Shown here: piece by piece, positions 19,883 to 28,444 of the stretch
Position numbering within the stretch: position 1 is the first letter of the stretch
Layout of the letters: the number at the start of each line of letters is the position of its first letter
Assembly: GCF_020141465.1 (NCBI RefSeq)
Contig: NZ_JAHSPD010000001.1
Coordinates: 2,400,374 to 2,464,373, forward strand
Direction of reading: 5' to 3'
Length of the DNA: 64,000 nt
DNA from: Roseovarius carneus
GTDB taxonomy: Bacteria > Pseudomonadota > Alphaproteobacteria > Rhodobacterales > Rhodobacteraceae
The notes under the pieces: generated by a model
Told to the model about the DNA's origin: nothing
What the model saw: the letters and a program-made list of their open reading frames with translations, nothing else
Database searches by the model: none
Made by a program: the position numbers and the translations under genes

Positions 19883-21195
19883 ACCCCGGGCCCCATCACC
19901 AGATCAGGCAGCCATGTGGCAAGGCCCGGGAAAAAGCACAAGAGGACAATCGCGATCACCATGCACGCCACGAAAGGCAGCGACCCCATGAGGATTGTCT
20001 TGAGCGAGATATCGGGCGCGATGCCGTTGATGACATAGAGGTTGAGCCCCACTGGCGGGCTGATCAGGCCGATTTCCATGTTGATCGTGAGGATCACCGC
20101 GAACCAGATTGGATCGAACCCCGCCACCGTGATGATTGGTAGCAAGATGGGGGCGGCCATAAGGATCACCGCCACGGGAGGTAGGAAGAAACCCGCGACC
20201 AGCAAGAAAACGTTGATCACCCCCATCAGGACCCAGCGATTGACCTCCAGCGTGCCTATCCATTCGGCAATGGATTGTGTGATGAAAAGGCTGGAGAGCA
20301 TGTAGGAAAACACCCCCGCCGCCCCGATGATGAAAAGGATCATCACCGATTCCTTGGTGGAATCGCGCAGCACGACCCAGAGGTCCTTGGGGTTCCAGAG
20401 GCGGTAGATGATCATCGCGATCAAAAGACACATGAGCGCGCCCACGGCGGCCGTCTCGGACGGTGTGGCGACCCCACCATACATCGCGTAAAGCACGCCG
20501 ATGATGATGGCGATGAAGGGCAGAACGCGGGGCAGGATCTCGAATTTCTGCTTCCAGCTATAGATGCGCGGAGTGAGCAGCGCCATGTTGCCCGACTTCC
20601 ATGTGGAATAGAGCGACCATGCCATAAATAGCGCCACCAGCATCGCGCCCGGTATGACGCCTGCCAGAAAGAGCCTGCCAATCGAGGTTTCGGTCGCGAT
20701 GCCGTAGACGATCATCGTGACGGACGGTGGGATGAGGATACCCAGCGTGCCGCCCGCCGCGATGGAGCCTGCGGCGACACCGTCCGGATACCCGCGCTTG
20801 CGCATCTCGGGGATGCCCATCTTACCGATGGCCGCACAGGTGGCGGGGCTGGAGCCGGACATGGCCGCGAAGAGCGCACAGGCCCCGAGGTTGGAGATCA
20901 CAAGCCCCCCCGGCACACGGGTGAGCCACCGTTCCAGCGCCTCATAGAGGTCCGCCCCTGCCCTTGTGGAGGCAATCGAGGCCCCCATGATGATGAACAT
21001 CGGAATGGACAACAGCGCGAAGTTATCAAGCTTGCCAAAGAGGATTTCGGGCATCAGCTCAAGGCTGCGCATCCCGTCGAAGATAATGAGGAACCCGGCA
21101 GAGACGATCAGCAGGCCAAGGGCCACCGACACGCCGGAAAAGAGCACCAGAATGGTTGCGATGGCGACCAAAGCGCCCAGAATGAGAGGGTCCAT
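19879..21195 (-). CDS. matM: TRAP transporter large permease (DctM type), malonate operon
   Basis: 438-aa inner-membrane protein with about 12-13 hydrophobic helices. DctM hallmarks include MFIIMGASIASTRAGADLYEAL, the SSPATCAAIGKMGIPEMRKRGY region and VAAGSIAAGGTLGILIPPSVTMIVYG. It forms the ion-coupled import channel with the small subunit. Genes overlap or abut on both sides. Linkage to matA and matB points to malonate as substrate, as for the rhizobial MatPQM system; the sequence alone would only show a C4-dicarboxylate-type TRAP permease. Confidence 0.92.
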   Translation of the reverse strand: MDPLILGALVAIATILVLFSGVSVALGLLIVSAGFLIIFDGMRSLELMPEILFGKLDNFALLSIPMFIIMGASIASTRAGADLYEALERWLTRVPGGLVISNLGACALFAAMSGSSPATCAAIGKMGIPEMRKRGYPDGVAAGSIAAGGTLGILIPPSVTMIVYGIATETSIGRLFLAGVIPGAMLVALFMAWSLYSTWKSGNMALLTPRIYSWKQKFEILPRVLPFIAIIIGVLYAMYGGVATPSETAAVGALMCLLIAMIIYRLWNPKDLWVVLRDSTKESVMILFIIGAAGVFSYMLSSLFITQSIAEWIGTLEVNRWVLMGVINVFLLVAGFFLPPVAVILMAAPILLPIITVAGFDPIWFAVILTINMEIGLISPPVGLNLYVINGIAPDISLKTILMGSLPFVACMVIAIVLLCFFPGLATWLPDLVMGPGV

Positions 21196-21196
21196 C

Positions 21197-21745
21197 TCAG
21201 CTGTCCTCCAGCCCGAAGGGCGTCTCGATTTTCAGGATCATCGCGACGAAATCCGCGATGAGTTGCAACAGGAAAAGGCCAAAACCCACGGGCATGGCGA
21301 GATAGGGAATCCACAAGCGCACCCCCCACACCGTGTCCGACCGCCAGCCCCGCTCATAGGCGAAAAGCCAGTATTCAAACCCGTAATAGAGCATCACCGA
21401 CACAATCGTGATCGACACGCTCAGCGTCACGCAAGCCAGCGCAAAGCGTCCGCGCGGACCAAAGACCAAGGGGATCAGGTCCACATTCACATGACCCCGC
21501 AGGCGCTGCACATAAGGCAGGCCGATCAGCGTGGCCGCGATCATCAGATAGACGACCGCCTCGGTCTGCCAGATGGTGGAGCCGTTGAGCACGAACCGCA
21601 CGTAGATCATCTGGCATGTGATGGCGACGGCCGCCACGATCATGCCCGCCGAGACACATCCCGCGAGGGTCGAGATGGCGGCGACGAGACGCAGGAATGG
21701 GTTATCGCCAGTTTTGGCGATACGGGTTGTCAGCTGGCCTGCCAT
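21197..21745 (-). CDS. matQ: TRAP transporter small permease (DctQ type), malonate operon
   Basis: 182 aa with four predicted membrane helices (AGMIVAAVAITCQMIYVRFVL; VVYLMIAATLIGLPY; FALACVTLSVSITIVSVML; LAMPVGFGLFLLQLIADFV) and the family segment RLRGHVNVDLIP between helices 2 and 3. AGGAGG precedes the ATG. One base separates its stop from the start of the large permease gene, so the two are translationally coupled. Confidence 0.9.
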   Translation of the reverse strand: MAGQLTTRIAKTGDNPFLRLVAAISTLAGCVSAGMIVAAVAITCQMIYVRFVLNGSTIWQTEAVVYLMIAATLIGLPYVQRLRGHVNVDLIPLVFGPRGRFALACVTLSVSITIVSVMLYYGFEYWLFAYERGWRSDTVWGVRLWIPYLAMPVGFGLFLLQLIADFVAMILKIETPFGLEDS

Positions 21746-21813
21746 GGCGGCCTCCTGTCAGGAGAAATGGAAAAAGGGGTGCGGCACCAACGCGCCGCAC
21801 CCCTTGGGATGAT

Positions 21814-22800
21814 TTAGTCGACCGACAGCGCCATATCGAGAAGCGCCTGCCCATCAGGCACGTCCGCCACAAAAGACGCATAGGACGTCTCTTGCGCAAT
21901 CGCGCGCCAGGCATCGAAATCTTCCTGGCTCATCGTGGCAATTTCCACCCCCGCGTTCTGGAACACTTCGACCGAGGCCGCATCCTGCTTCTTGGCTTCT
22001 TCAAGATAGAACGCCTCGGCCTTCTCGGCCGCGGCCATCAGGGCGGCTTGCTGCTCATCGGTCAGGCTCTCGAACTTGGATTTGTTCATCAAGAGAGGCT
22101 GATACATGAACCACAGCGCCACATCGGCAGCTGGGGTGTAGCAGGCCACCTGCTCATAAACCCGAAAGCTCACGAAGGACGAAGACGATGTGTTGGCGGC
22201 ATTCAGAACGCCAGTTTGCATCGCATTGTAAATCTCTGAGCTTGCCATCGAGGCGATGGACGCCCCTGCCCCGGCCAGCATCTGTTCAAACGCTTTGCCT
22301 GCCGCACGGGTCTGAAGACCCTCCACATCGCTGGGCTTGGTGATGCACTTGTCCTTGCCGACAAACCCGCCTGCAAGATAGCCGTGCACGAGCACCATCA
22401 CGTCATCATCGGCCATCTTTTCTTCCAAGGCGGCCATAAACTCGCTGTTGTTGAGGCGTGCGGCGTGATCATGGTTCTTCACAAGGCCCGGCATCAGCGT
22501 GAGGTTGAACGCAGGCTGCTGACCGCCCGCATAACTGAGCGGGAAGACGGTCATGTCAAGCTGGCCCCGGCTCAGAGGCTTATACTGTTCGCGCGGCTTG
22601 AAAAGCGACTTGGACCCGAAGATCTTGATGTCGAGATCCACATCAGCCGCGGCGACCTCATCGGCCACCATCTGTGCGACCTGATGGCGGATGTCCTTGT
22701 TGGACCATTGATGTGACAGGCGCAGTTCCGTGGCGCTGGCAGCCCCTGCAAGAGCAAAGAGCGCCGTCGCGGCGACAGCCGCCTTGAGCGTATGTTTCAT
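21814..22800 (-). CDS. matP: TRAP transporter periplasmic binding protein (DctP type), probable malonate receptor
   Basis: 328-aa precursor. Signal peptide MKHTLKAAVAATALFALAGA with cleavage near ASA before TELRLSHQW. The DctP fold is shown by KDIRHQVAQMVADEV, LQTRAAGKAFEQMLAGAGAS (the arginine normally contacts the substrate carboxylate) and ASSEIYNAMQTGVLNAANTS. The start was taken at the second ATG because GGGAGG is 6 nt upstream; the first ATG touches that site. It is the first gene of the malonate operon, divergent from the GntR gene and its operator. Confidence 0.9.
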   Translation of the reverse strand: MKHTLKAAVAATALFALAGAASATELRLSHQWSNKDIRHQVAQMVADEVAAADVDLDIKIFGSKSLFKPREQYKPLSRGQLDMTVFPLSYAGGQQPAFNLTLMPGLVKNHDHAARLNNSEFMAALEEKMADDDVMVLVHGYLAGGFVGKDKCITKPSDVEGLQTRAAGKAFEQMLAGAGASIASMASSEIYNAMQTGVLNAANTSSSSFVSFRVYEQVACYTPAADVALWFMYQPLLMNKSKFESLTDEQQAALMAAAEKAEAFYLEEAKKQDAASVEVFQNAGVEIATMSQEDFDAWRAIAQETSYASFVADVPDGQALLDMALSVD

Positions 22801-22882
22801 AATCATCCTCCCAGATTAAGCACGGCCCCTCCGAGCCGCTTGTGCCGTAAGGGTAGCCACGCTGTTTCGAGAGTCAATCATT

Positions 22883-22892
22883 TTGTATACAA
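22883..22892. promoter_or_regulatory. Putative GntR-type (MatR-like) operator
   Basis: TTGTATACAA is a perfect 10-bp palindrome in the 138-bp gap between the divergent TRAP and GntR genes. A related half-site (TATATACAA) lies at 22926-22934. From memory, the operator reported for rhizobial MatR has a similar TTGTATACA core. Its position suits autoregulation and control of the malonate genes. Confidence 0.65.
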
Positions 22893-22938
22893 TCCTGTTT
22901 TTGTTGCATCCGAATGGAATACCCATATATACAAAGCC

Positions 22939-23595
22939 ATGGACACCCGCCGCGCAGACAGTATCGCCGCCGCCCTTGAAGAGATGATCCTCAGTGGTGG
23001 CGCGGCTCAGGGAGACAGGCTCGACGAGCATAGCTTGGCCGAGCGTTTTGGCGTATCGCGCACCCCCATTCGCGAGGCCCTTCAAAAGCTGGCGCGCACC
23101 GGGCTTGTCGAACATATCCCCCATCGTGGCGTGTTTGTGCACCAGCCAGGTCCGGTGGAATTGATGGAAATGTTCGAGGTCATGGCCGAGCTTGAGGCCG
23201 CCGCCGGGCGTCTTGCCGCCCTGCGCATCTCGGACGCGGCCCTGTCAAAGCTGCACGCGGCCAATATCGCCTGCCAAGCCGCCATCGACGCGCAAGACAC
23301 CGATGCCTATTACACCAGCAACGAGACGTTTCACCGGATGATCTACGCCCAATCCGGCAACAGCTTTCTGGAGGCCGAGACGCTGCGCCTCTTCAAGCGC
23401 CTGCGCCCCTTCCGACGGCTGCAATTGCGCCTGCGTGGGCGCATGGCGCAATCCATGGCCGAGCATGAGGCGATCCTCGCAGCGCTCGAAGCAGGCCGCC
23501 CCACCGCAGCCGCAGACGCGCTGCGCGCCCATGTGGCCGTGCAGGGCGAGAAGTTTCACCACCTTATGGCCTCGCTCCGACCTGCGGCAGAATAA
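22939..23595 (+). CDS. matR: GntR-family (FadR/FCD) regulator, probable malonate regulator
   Basis: 218 aa from the ATG at 22939. The frame is open much further upstream, but the operator lies there and the first conserved residues are MDTRRADSIAAALEEMILSG. An N-terminal winged helix (HSLAERFGVSRTPIREALQKLARTGLVEHIPHRGVFV) is followed by an all-helical FCD domain with candidate metal ligands (ETFHRMIYAQSGN; MAEHEAILAAL; ADALRAHV). No clear ribosome site is visible. Divergent placement from matPQM-matAB makes control of malonate use the best inference. Confidence 0.85.
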   Translation: MDTRRADSIAAALEEMILSGGAAQGDRLDEHSLAERFGVSRTPIREALQKLARTGLVEHIPHRGVFVHQPGPVELMEMFEVMAELEAAAGRLAALRISDAALSKLHAANIACQAAIDAQDTDAYYTSNETFHRMIYAQSGNSFLEAETLRLFKRLRPFRRLQLRLRGRMAQSMAEHEAILAALEAGRPTAAADALRAHVAVQGEKFHHLMASLRPAAE

Positions 23596-23667
23596 GCGCA
23601 AAAATCCCCGACCCATCTCGACAGAGCCGACTGAATGGCGCTAAAACACGCAAAAGGGAGCTGCGTC

Positions 23668-24111
23668 ATGATATCATTTCTTATATTGAACGGCCCCAAC
23701 CTGAACCTTCTGGGCACAAGACAGCCTGAGGTTTACGGCCACACCACGCTCAAAGATATCGAGGCGATGTGCCATGCCAAGGCAAAGGACCTAGGTCTGC
23801 AGATCACATTCGAACAAAACAATAGCGAAGGCGCGCTGGTCGATGCCATCCATGCCGCGCGCGGTGTCCATAGCGGCATTATCCTCAACGCAGGGGCTTA
23901 TACGCACACCTCCGTGGCTCTGATGGATGCGATCAGCTCCGTGGCGCTGCCAGTGGTTGAGCTTCACCTCTCGAACATCCATGCCCGCGAGGAGTTTCGC
24001 CATCGCAGCTATATCGCGCCAGTGGCCACCGGAATCATTTGCGGCTTCGGCGCTGCGGGCTATCCGCTGGCGATCGAGGCGCTCAATGGCCAGCTTGCCG
24101 CGCAAGGCTGA
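23668..24111 (+). CDS. aroQ: Type II 3-dehydroquinate dehydratase
   Basis: 147-aa cytoplasmic enzyme that dehydrates 3-dehydroquinate in the shikimate pathway. Signatures are ILNGPNLNLLGTRQPEVYGH (with the catalytic Tyr), FEQNNSEGALVDAIHAA, NAGAYTHTSVALMDAI, VELHLSNIHAREEFRHRSYI and GFGAAGYPLAIEAL. GGGAG precedes the ATG at 23668; an earlier in-frame ATG at 23635 adds eleven non-conserved residues. It is on the same strand as the GntR gene after a 72-bp gap. ACCAG/CTGGT arms at 24114-24130 directly after the stop may be a weak terminator. Confidence 0.95.
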   Translation: MISFLILNGPNLNLLGTRQPEVYGHTTLKDIEAMCHAKAKDLGLQITFEQNNSEGALVDAIHAARGVHSGIILNAGAYTHTSVALMDAISSVALPVVELHLSNIHAREEFRHRSYIAPVATGIICGFGAAGYPLAIEALNGQLAAQG

Positions 24112-24403
24112 TAAACCAGCCTAGACTGGTCTCGGTGCAGAACATCCACATATGCAACCTGATCGCGCGCCAGTGTGGCATTTCGCACCCCAACACGCAC
24201 ATGGGCGGCACGCTCATATAAAGACACCGTCGGCCATGCGCTAAAACCGCGCTTTAAAGCGTATCGCGTTTAACAGGCTTCAAGGGTTCATCAAACCGGG
24301 AACGGCAGGGTTTTCCAAGTATACCGTGTTCGCCCTGTCCAGTGAATTTAATGGAACGCCGCACGCCATAAGACCCTGATCATCGTCAAGATCGTGATCA
24401 TCT

Positions 24404-24434
24404 TCTTGCCCGAAATATCCCGGGGAGGACGCTG
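24404..24434 (-). repeat. Copy of the short dispersed intergenic repeat
   Basis: Read on the minus strand it is CGTCCTCCCCGGGATATTTC followed by GGGCAAGAAGA, closely matching the copy at 28404-28442 (CGCCTCCGGCGGGGATATTT then AAGGCAAGAAGAAG). It lies just downstream of the two hairpins that follow tsf. Confidence 0.55.
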
Positions 24435-24475
24435 AAACCCGGTGAGGGTTTCGGCGGGAGGGGCTGGCCCCTCCC
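24434..24475 (-). terminator. Tandem hairpins downstream of tsf
   Basis: Two perfect stems lie next to each other: GGGAGGGG (24456-24463) with CCCCTCCC (24468-24475), loop CTGG; and GAAACCC (24434-24440) with GGGTTTC (24446-24452), loop GGTGA. Neither has a long T-run on the minus strand, but they begin 16 bases past the tsf stop, so they probably end or stabilise the rpsB-tsf message. Confidence 0.6.
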
Positions 24476-24491
24476 AACCGCGCCAAAGAGA

Positions 24492-25364
24492 TCAGCTCTG
24501 GCCGACTTTAGCCACCTCAGCGGCGAAGTCTTCCTTCTCCACTTCGATGCCTTCGCCCACTTCAAGACGCACGAAACCCGTGATCTCCACGCCCGCCTCT
24601 TTGGCAGCCGCTTCCACGGTCAGGTCCGGGTTCATCACGAACGCCTGACCCATCAACGTGGATTCGGCGATGAATTTCTTCATCCGGCCCACGATCATCT
24701 TCTCGATCACAGCTTCAGGCTTGCCGCTTTCGCGCGCGATATCCATCTGGACCTGCTTTTCCTTCTCAACGACCGACGCATCAAGCGAGGCTTCATTGAG
24801 TGCGGCAGGGTTCGTGGCCGCGATATGCATGGCAACCTGGCGGCCAAAGGCCTCGTCACCCGTCAGCGCGACAATCACGCCGATTTTGCCCATGCCATCC
24901 GCAGCGGCGTTGTGCACGTAAGACACCACAGTCGTGCCCTCGACGGCCTCCATGCGGCGCACCGACATGTTTTCACCGATCGTGGCCACTTTGGCGGTCA
25001 CGGTCTCTTCAACCGTCTTGCCACCCATGTCGGCGGCTTTCAGCGCCTCTACGTCAGCCGCAGACACGGCCACATCCGCGATACCTGCGACCATGGCTTG
25101 GAAATCGGCGTTCTTGGCGACGAAATCTGTCTCGGAGTTGATCTCGACCGCGATGCCCCGGCCCCCGGCCACTTTGACGGCCACAAGGCCCTCAGCGGCG
25201 GTGCGGCCCGATTTTTTGGCGGCCTTGGCAAGGCCCTTGGTGCGCAGCCAGTCAACGGCGGCTTCCATGTCGCCATTATTTTCGGTCAGCGCTTTTTTCG
25301 CGTCCATCATGCCTGCGCCTGTGCTGTCGCGCAGTTCTTTAACCATTGCAGCGGTGATCGCCAT
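24492..25364 (-). CDS. tsf: Translation elongation factor Ts
   Basis: 290-aa nucleotide exchange factor for EF-Tu. The N-terminal UBA-like module [22 protein letters not shown]...[12 protein letters not shown] is followed by the core domains with [19 protein letters not shown] sequence ([18 protein letters not shown]) and [10 protein letters not shown]. The length matches alphaproteobacterial EF-Ts. It follows rpsB on the minus strand in the universal rpsB-tsf order, separated by an 85-bp gap with an attenuator-like hairpin. Confidence 0.97.
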   Translation of the reverse strand: MAITAAMVKELRDSTGAGMMDAKKALTENNGDMEAAVDWLRTKGLAKAAKKSGRTAAEGLVAVKVAGGRGIAVEINSETDFVAKNADFQAMVAGIADVAVSAADVEALKAADMGGKTVEETVTAKVATIGENMSVRRMEAVEGTTVVSYVHNAAADGMGKIGVIVALTGDEAFGRQVAMHIAATNPAALNEASLDASVVEKEKQVQMDIARESGKPEAVIEKMIVGRMKKFIAESTLMGQAFVMNPDLTVEAAAKEAGVEITGFVRLEVGEGIEVEKEDFAAEVAKVGQS

Positions 25365-25388
25365 CTCGGCTCTCCTTCAATGTCTCAA

Positions 25389-25422
25389 AAAAGGGGTTCG
25401 GAGGCAGGTTACCCTGCCCCCG
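25389..25422 (-). terminator. Attenuator-like hairpin between rpsB and tsf
   Basis: On the minus strand GGCAGG (25418-25413) pairs with CCTGCC (25408-25403) around the loop GTAA. An outer GGGG/CCCC pairing leads into TTTTTTG (25393-25387). This is a plausible partial terminator that would lower tsf relative to rpsB transcription. Confidence 0.55.
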
Positions 25423-25449
25423 TTGTCTCAAAGCTCAGATCACCAGATC

Positions 25450-26271
25450 TCAGCTTGCGGGTGCGTCACCCTCGGCGGCGGCTTCTACAGCAGGCTCGGC
25501 TGCGGGCGCAGCAGGTGCCTCGGCCATTACTTCTTCCGCAGGGGCCTCTTCCATCGCGCCCACATCCACGCCAGCAGCACCAAGCTGCGCACTCATCCCG
25601 TCAAGGGCCGCACGGCTCACCAGATCACAATAAAGCGCAATCGCCCGCGCCGCATCGTCATTGCCGGGGATGATATAGTCGATCCCGTCGGGCGAGCAGT
25701 TGGTGTCAACAATCGCCACAACCGGAATGCCCAGCTTGTTGGCTTCGGCCACGGCCAGCGCCTCTTTGCGCACGTCGATCACAAAGATCAGGTCCGGCAC
25801 GCCGCCCATTTCGCGGATACCACCCAATGAGGCCTCAAGCTTACCCATGTCGCGCTCCATGCCGAGACGCTCTTTCTTGGTCAGGCCCTCGGCCCCACCT
25901 TCCAGCGCTTCTTCAATCATTTTAAGGCGTTGAATGGACTTGGACACAGTCTGCCAGTTGGTCAGCGTGCCACCAAGCCAGCGGTGGTTCATGTAATATT
26001 GTGCGCATTTCTCAGCGGCTTCGGCCACGGGCGTTGCCGCCTGACGCTTGGTGCCCACAAACAGGATACGGCCGTTCTTGGCCACGGTTTCGCGCACCAC
26101 GTTGAGGGCTGCGTCGAGCATCGGAACCGTCTGAGTGAGGTCCATGATGTGGATGCCATTGCGCGCGCCATAGATGAACTCGCCCATGCGGGGGTTCCAG
26201 CGTTGCGTTTGGTGGCCAAAGTGCACGCCAGCTTCGAGCAGCTGACGCATGGTGAACTCGGGAAGAGCCAT
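25450..26271 (-). CDS. rpsB: 30S ribosomal protein S2
   Basis: 273 aa from the ATG at 26271, which follows AAAGGA and begins the conserved [21 protein letters not shown]. Also visible are [37 protein letters not shown] and [24 protein letters not shown]. The C-terminal 40 residues are a low-complexity Ala/Glu/Pro tail, common in alphaproteobacterial S2. The frame stays open upstream to 26424, but that is the leader region. First gene of rpsB-tsf. Confidence 0.97.
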   Translation of the reverse strand: MALPEFTMRQLLEAGVHFGHQTQRWNPRMGEFIYGARNGIHIMDLTQTVPMLDAALNVVRETVAKNGRILFVGTKRQAATPVAEAAEKCAQYYMNHRWLGGTLTNWQTVSKSIQRLKMIEEALEGGAEGLTKKERLGMERDMGKLEASLGGIREMGGVPDLIFVIDVRKEALAVAEANKLGIPVVAIVDTNCSPDGIDYIIPGNDDAARAIALYCDLVSRAALDGMSAQLGAAGVDVGAMEEAPAEEVMAEAPAAPAAEPAVEAAAEGDAPAS

Positions 26272-26400
26272 GCTTTTATTCCTTTTCCGGTTTTCGCCTC
26301 GGTACGGGGAGAGAGGCGTATGCCTCAACCGGTGGACCGGTGGGGATGTCTCCCCCACACGAGCCCGCCCATACCTGCGGATTTCTAGTGGCGCCCGTTT
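26272..26400 (-). promoter_or_regulatory. Structured rpsB leader (candidate S2 autoregulatory element)
   Basis: Between rpsB and the divergent DUF502 gene the minus strand can form stacked hairpins: GTGGGG (26358-26353) with CCCCAC (26345-26340), and GAGGC (26326-26322) with GCCTC (26317-26313). The distance to the ATG and the position are those expected for a ribosomal protein leader. I cannot match it to a named leader family by eye. Confidence 0.4.
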
Positions 26401-26568
26401 AACGCGGCCCGGCACCGGGCGCAAGAGGGCATGGTGCGGTTTGAAAATGGCGTCGCATGCCCGATTTTTCAGCGTTACACGTCACTTTGAACGCGCGCCC
26501 TCACTGGCCCCGTTGCCGCCGCGTTGCTTTGCGCATACATAAGCATATCACTCCTTGTCGGCTCAATC

Positions 26569-27264
26569 ATGAACACACCTTTCGACGATCCTCCCCCTCC
26601 CCCGCGCCGCCCAGGCATCTTTGGGCGCATGCGGGCCAATTTCCTGACGGGCCTGGTGGTTATCGCGCCCGTCGGCCTGACGATCTGGCTTTTGTGGACG
26701 CTCATAGGATGGGTGGACAGCGTGGTGCTGCCGCTCATCCCCTATCGGCTCAGCCCAGAGCGCTATATCGGGATCGACCTGCGCGGCATTGGCGTGATCG
26801 TCTTTTTGGTTTTTACGATCATTGTTGGCTGGATTGCGAAGGGCCTCATCGGGCGTTCGCTGATCCGGTTTGCAGAATCGCTGGTGCAGCGGATGCCGGT
26901 GGTGCGCTCGATCTATTCGGGCGTGAAACAAATCGCAGAGACGGTCTTTGCGCAGTCCGAGCGCAGCTTCGAGACTGCGTGCCTGATCGAGTATCCACGC
27001 AAGGGCATCTGGGCCATCGGCTTTATCTCCACCACGGCCAAGGGCGAGGTGGCGCGCAAAACCACGGCCTCGGGTGAGTTGATGTCGGTCTTCGTACCGA
27101 CCACGCCAAACCCGACCTCTGGGTTCTTGCTCTTCTTCCCGCAAGAGGATGTGCAGGTGCTCGATATGAGCGTTGAGGATGCGGCGAAGCTGGTGATCTC
27201 GGCGGGGCTTGTCTACCCCAATGGCGATGGCAAAGTGGTCGTCGAGGACAAAGCCTCAGCTTGA
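26569..27264 (+). CDS. DUF502 family membrane protein
   Basis: 231 aa. A proline-rich start (FDDPPPPPRRPGIFGRMRANFLTG) is followed by two membrane helices (LVVIAPVGLTIWLLWTLIGW and IGVIVFLVFTIIVGWIAKGLIG). The cytoplasmic DUF502 domain carries RMPVVRSIYSGVKQI, KGIWAIGFIS and VFVPTTPNPTSGFLLFFP, all diagnostic for this family. Function is unknown; members are widespread in Proteobacteria and plants (LCV-like proteins). It is divergent from rpsB and a single-gene unit ending at a shared hairpin. No clear ribosome site precedes the ATG. Confidence 0.88.
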   Translation: MNTPFDDPPPPPRRPGIFGRMRANFLTGLVVIAPVGLTIWLLWTLIGWVDSVVLPLIPYRLSPERYIGIDLRGIGVIVFLVFTIIVGWIAKGLIGRSLIRFAESLVQRMPVVRSIYSGVKQIAETVFAQSERSFETACLIEYPRKGIWAIGFISTTAKGEVARKTTASGELMSVFVPTTPNPTSGFLLFFPQEDVQVLDMSVEDAAKLVISAGLVYPNGDGKVVVEDKASA

Positions 27265-27311
27265 GGAGCGTTGCAGCGTTTCGGCCTGAACTTGAGACAC
27301 TCACCTTGAGG

Positions 27312-27349
27312 CGAACCGCACCCAACATTCGTATGTCGCGTGCGGTTCG
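27312..27349. terminator. Bidirectional hairpin between DUF502 and patatin genes
   Basis: CGAACCGCAC (27312-27321) and GTGCGGTTCG (27340-27349) form a perfect 10-bp stem in the 94-bp gap between convergent genes, 9 bases before the patatin stop codon. There is little T-run on either side. Confidence 0.6.
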
Positions 27350-27358
27350 TGAAACGTA

Positions 27359-28378
27359 TTAGCTGAACATCGCCTCAAGATCGGTGCTGGAGCGCGCACC
27401 GATGTCCTGCAGATGCGCGTCAATAAACCCTTGGGCGGCGGCGCGCCCCGCCTCTTTCAGGCGCGCAAGAAGATAGGGATTGGGCGCGAGCTTCGTAGCC
27501 ACTGACAATTCGCGCATCAGATCATCATCTGAAATCATATGCACGAAAAGCCGCTTCATTGCCCCCTCAGGCACGCGGCCCTTGGCCAAAAGACGTTGCA
27601 CGAATTCAATCGCGCGCAGCTCTCGCAGAAGCGAGGAATTGAAGCTGATCTCATTGATGCGGTTCTGGATATCCTGCGCGCTGCGCGGCACCTCGGCGCG
27701 CTCCAGCGGGTTGATGTTCACCACCACAATATCGGCGGGCAGGTCATCCCGAAAGAGCGGGAAAAGCGCAGGGTTGCCCGTATAGCCGCCGTCCCAGTAA
27801 TGCGCGCCGTCAATCTCGACCGCCTGAAAAAGGGTCGGCAGACAGGCGGAGGCCAAAAGCGCGTCGGCGCCAATCTCGCCGCGCTCGAATATGCGGATCT
27901 TGCCGGTATGGACGTTCGTGGCAGACACGCTCAGGAAGGGCGCATGATCATCGCAGACCTTGTCATAAGCGAAGCCATCGACCACACGGCGCAACGGATT
28001 GGCATAGAACGGCCCATATGCGTAGGGCGAGACCATGCGCGCCGCCGCATCTGCCATCAAGGCGGGCGGTGTGAGCGCTATTGCGGCGCTCAGCGCTTCG
28101 GCGGCAGGCTGTGCGCCCAGCATCCATGCGGGCATGCGCAGATCATCCACAGCCCCCATCTGCGCCCAAAGCCAGTCGAGCCGCGCCTTGGCCCCCGCGC
28201 GGCCATCCTCAATCCAGCCCGCCTTGTAGGCGGCCCCGTTGAGCGCGCCCGCCGAGGTGCCGGAGATGGCAGCGATCTCGATGCTCTCTTCTTCCAGCAG
28301 GCGGTCGAGCACACCCCAGGTGAAGGCCCCATGCGCACCGCCACCCTGAAGGGCGAGGTTGATCCGTTTGACTGTCAT
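27359..28378 (-). CDS. Patatin-like phospholipase
   Basis: 339-aa lipid acyl hydrolase with the Ser-Asp dyad. Oxyanion loop LALQGGGAHGAFTWG, nucleophile elbow SGTSAG with S42, and catalytic Asp in YWDGGYTGNPA (D196). No signal peptide or membrane helix, so probably cytoplasmic. It lies downstream of 3-hydroxybutyrate dehydrogenase on the same strand. In Roseobacters this pairing suggests a link to polyhydroxybutyrate or membrane lipid turnover, but the substrate cannot be read from the sequence. Confidence 0.9.
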   Translation of the reverse strand: MTVKRINLALQGGGAHGAFTWGVLDRLLEEESIEIAAISGTSAGALNGAAYKAGWIEDGRAGAKARLDWLWAQMGAVDDLRMPAWMLGAQPAAEALSAAIALTPPALMADAAARMVSPYAYGPFYANPLRRVVDGFAYDKVCDDHAPFLSVSATNVHTGKIRIFERGEIGADALLASACLPTLFQAVEIDGAHYWDGGYTGNPALFPLFRDDLPADIVVVNINPLERAEVPRSAQDIQNRINEISFNSSLLRELRAIEFVQRLLAKGRVPEGAMKRLFVHMISDDDLMRELSVATKLAPNPYLLARLKEAGRAAAQGFIDAHLQDIGARSSTDLEAMFS

Positions 28379-28403
28379 ATCGGGGCTTTCATTTGTGGCG
28401 TGG

Positions 28404-28442
28404 CCGGGACGCCTCCGGCGGGGATATTTAAGGCAAGAAGAA
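28404..28442 (+). repeat. Copy of the short dispersed intergenic repeat
   Basis: CCGGGACGCCTCCGGCGGGG followed by ATATTTAAGGCAAGAAGAAG fills most of the 66-bp gap between 3-hydroxybutyrate dehydrogenase and the patatin gene. It is the clearest of the five copies in this window. Confidence 0.6.
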
Positions 28443-28444
28443 GC

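Larger units (their letters stand above)
24112..24491. other. Gene-free interval between aroQ and tsf
   Basis: 380 bp without a convincing gene on either strand. Contents seen: a short hairpin after aroQ (24114-24130); an AT-richer stretch with GCGCTTTAAAGCG (24250-24262); two direct copies of TGATCATC (24377-24384 and 24395-24402); a copy of the dispersed intergenic repeat in minus orientation (about 24404-24434); and the two hairpins listed separately at 24434-24475. Confidence 0.6.
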
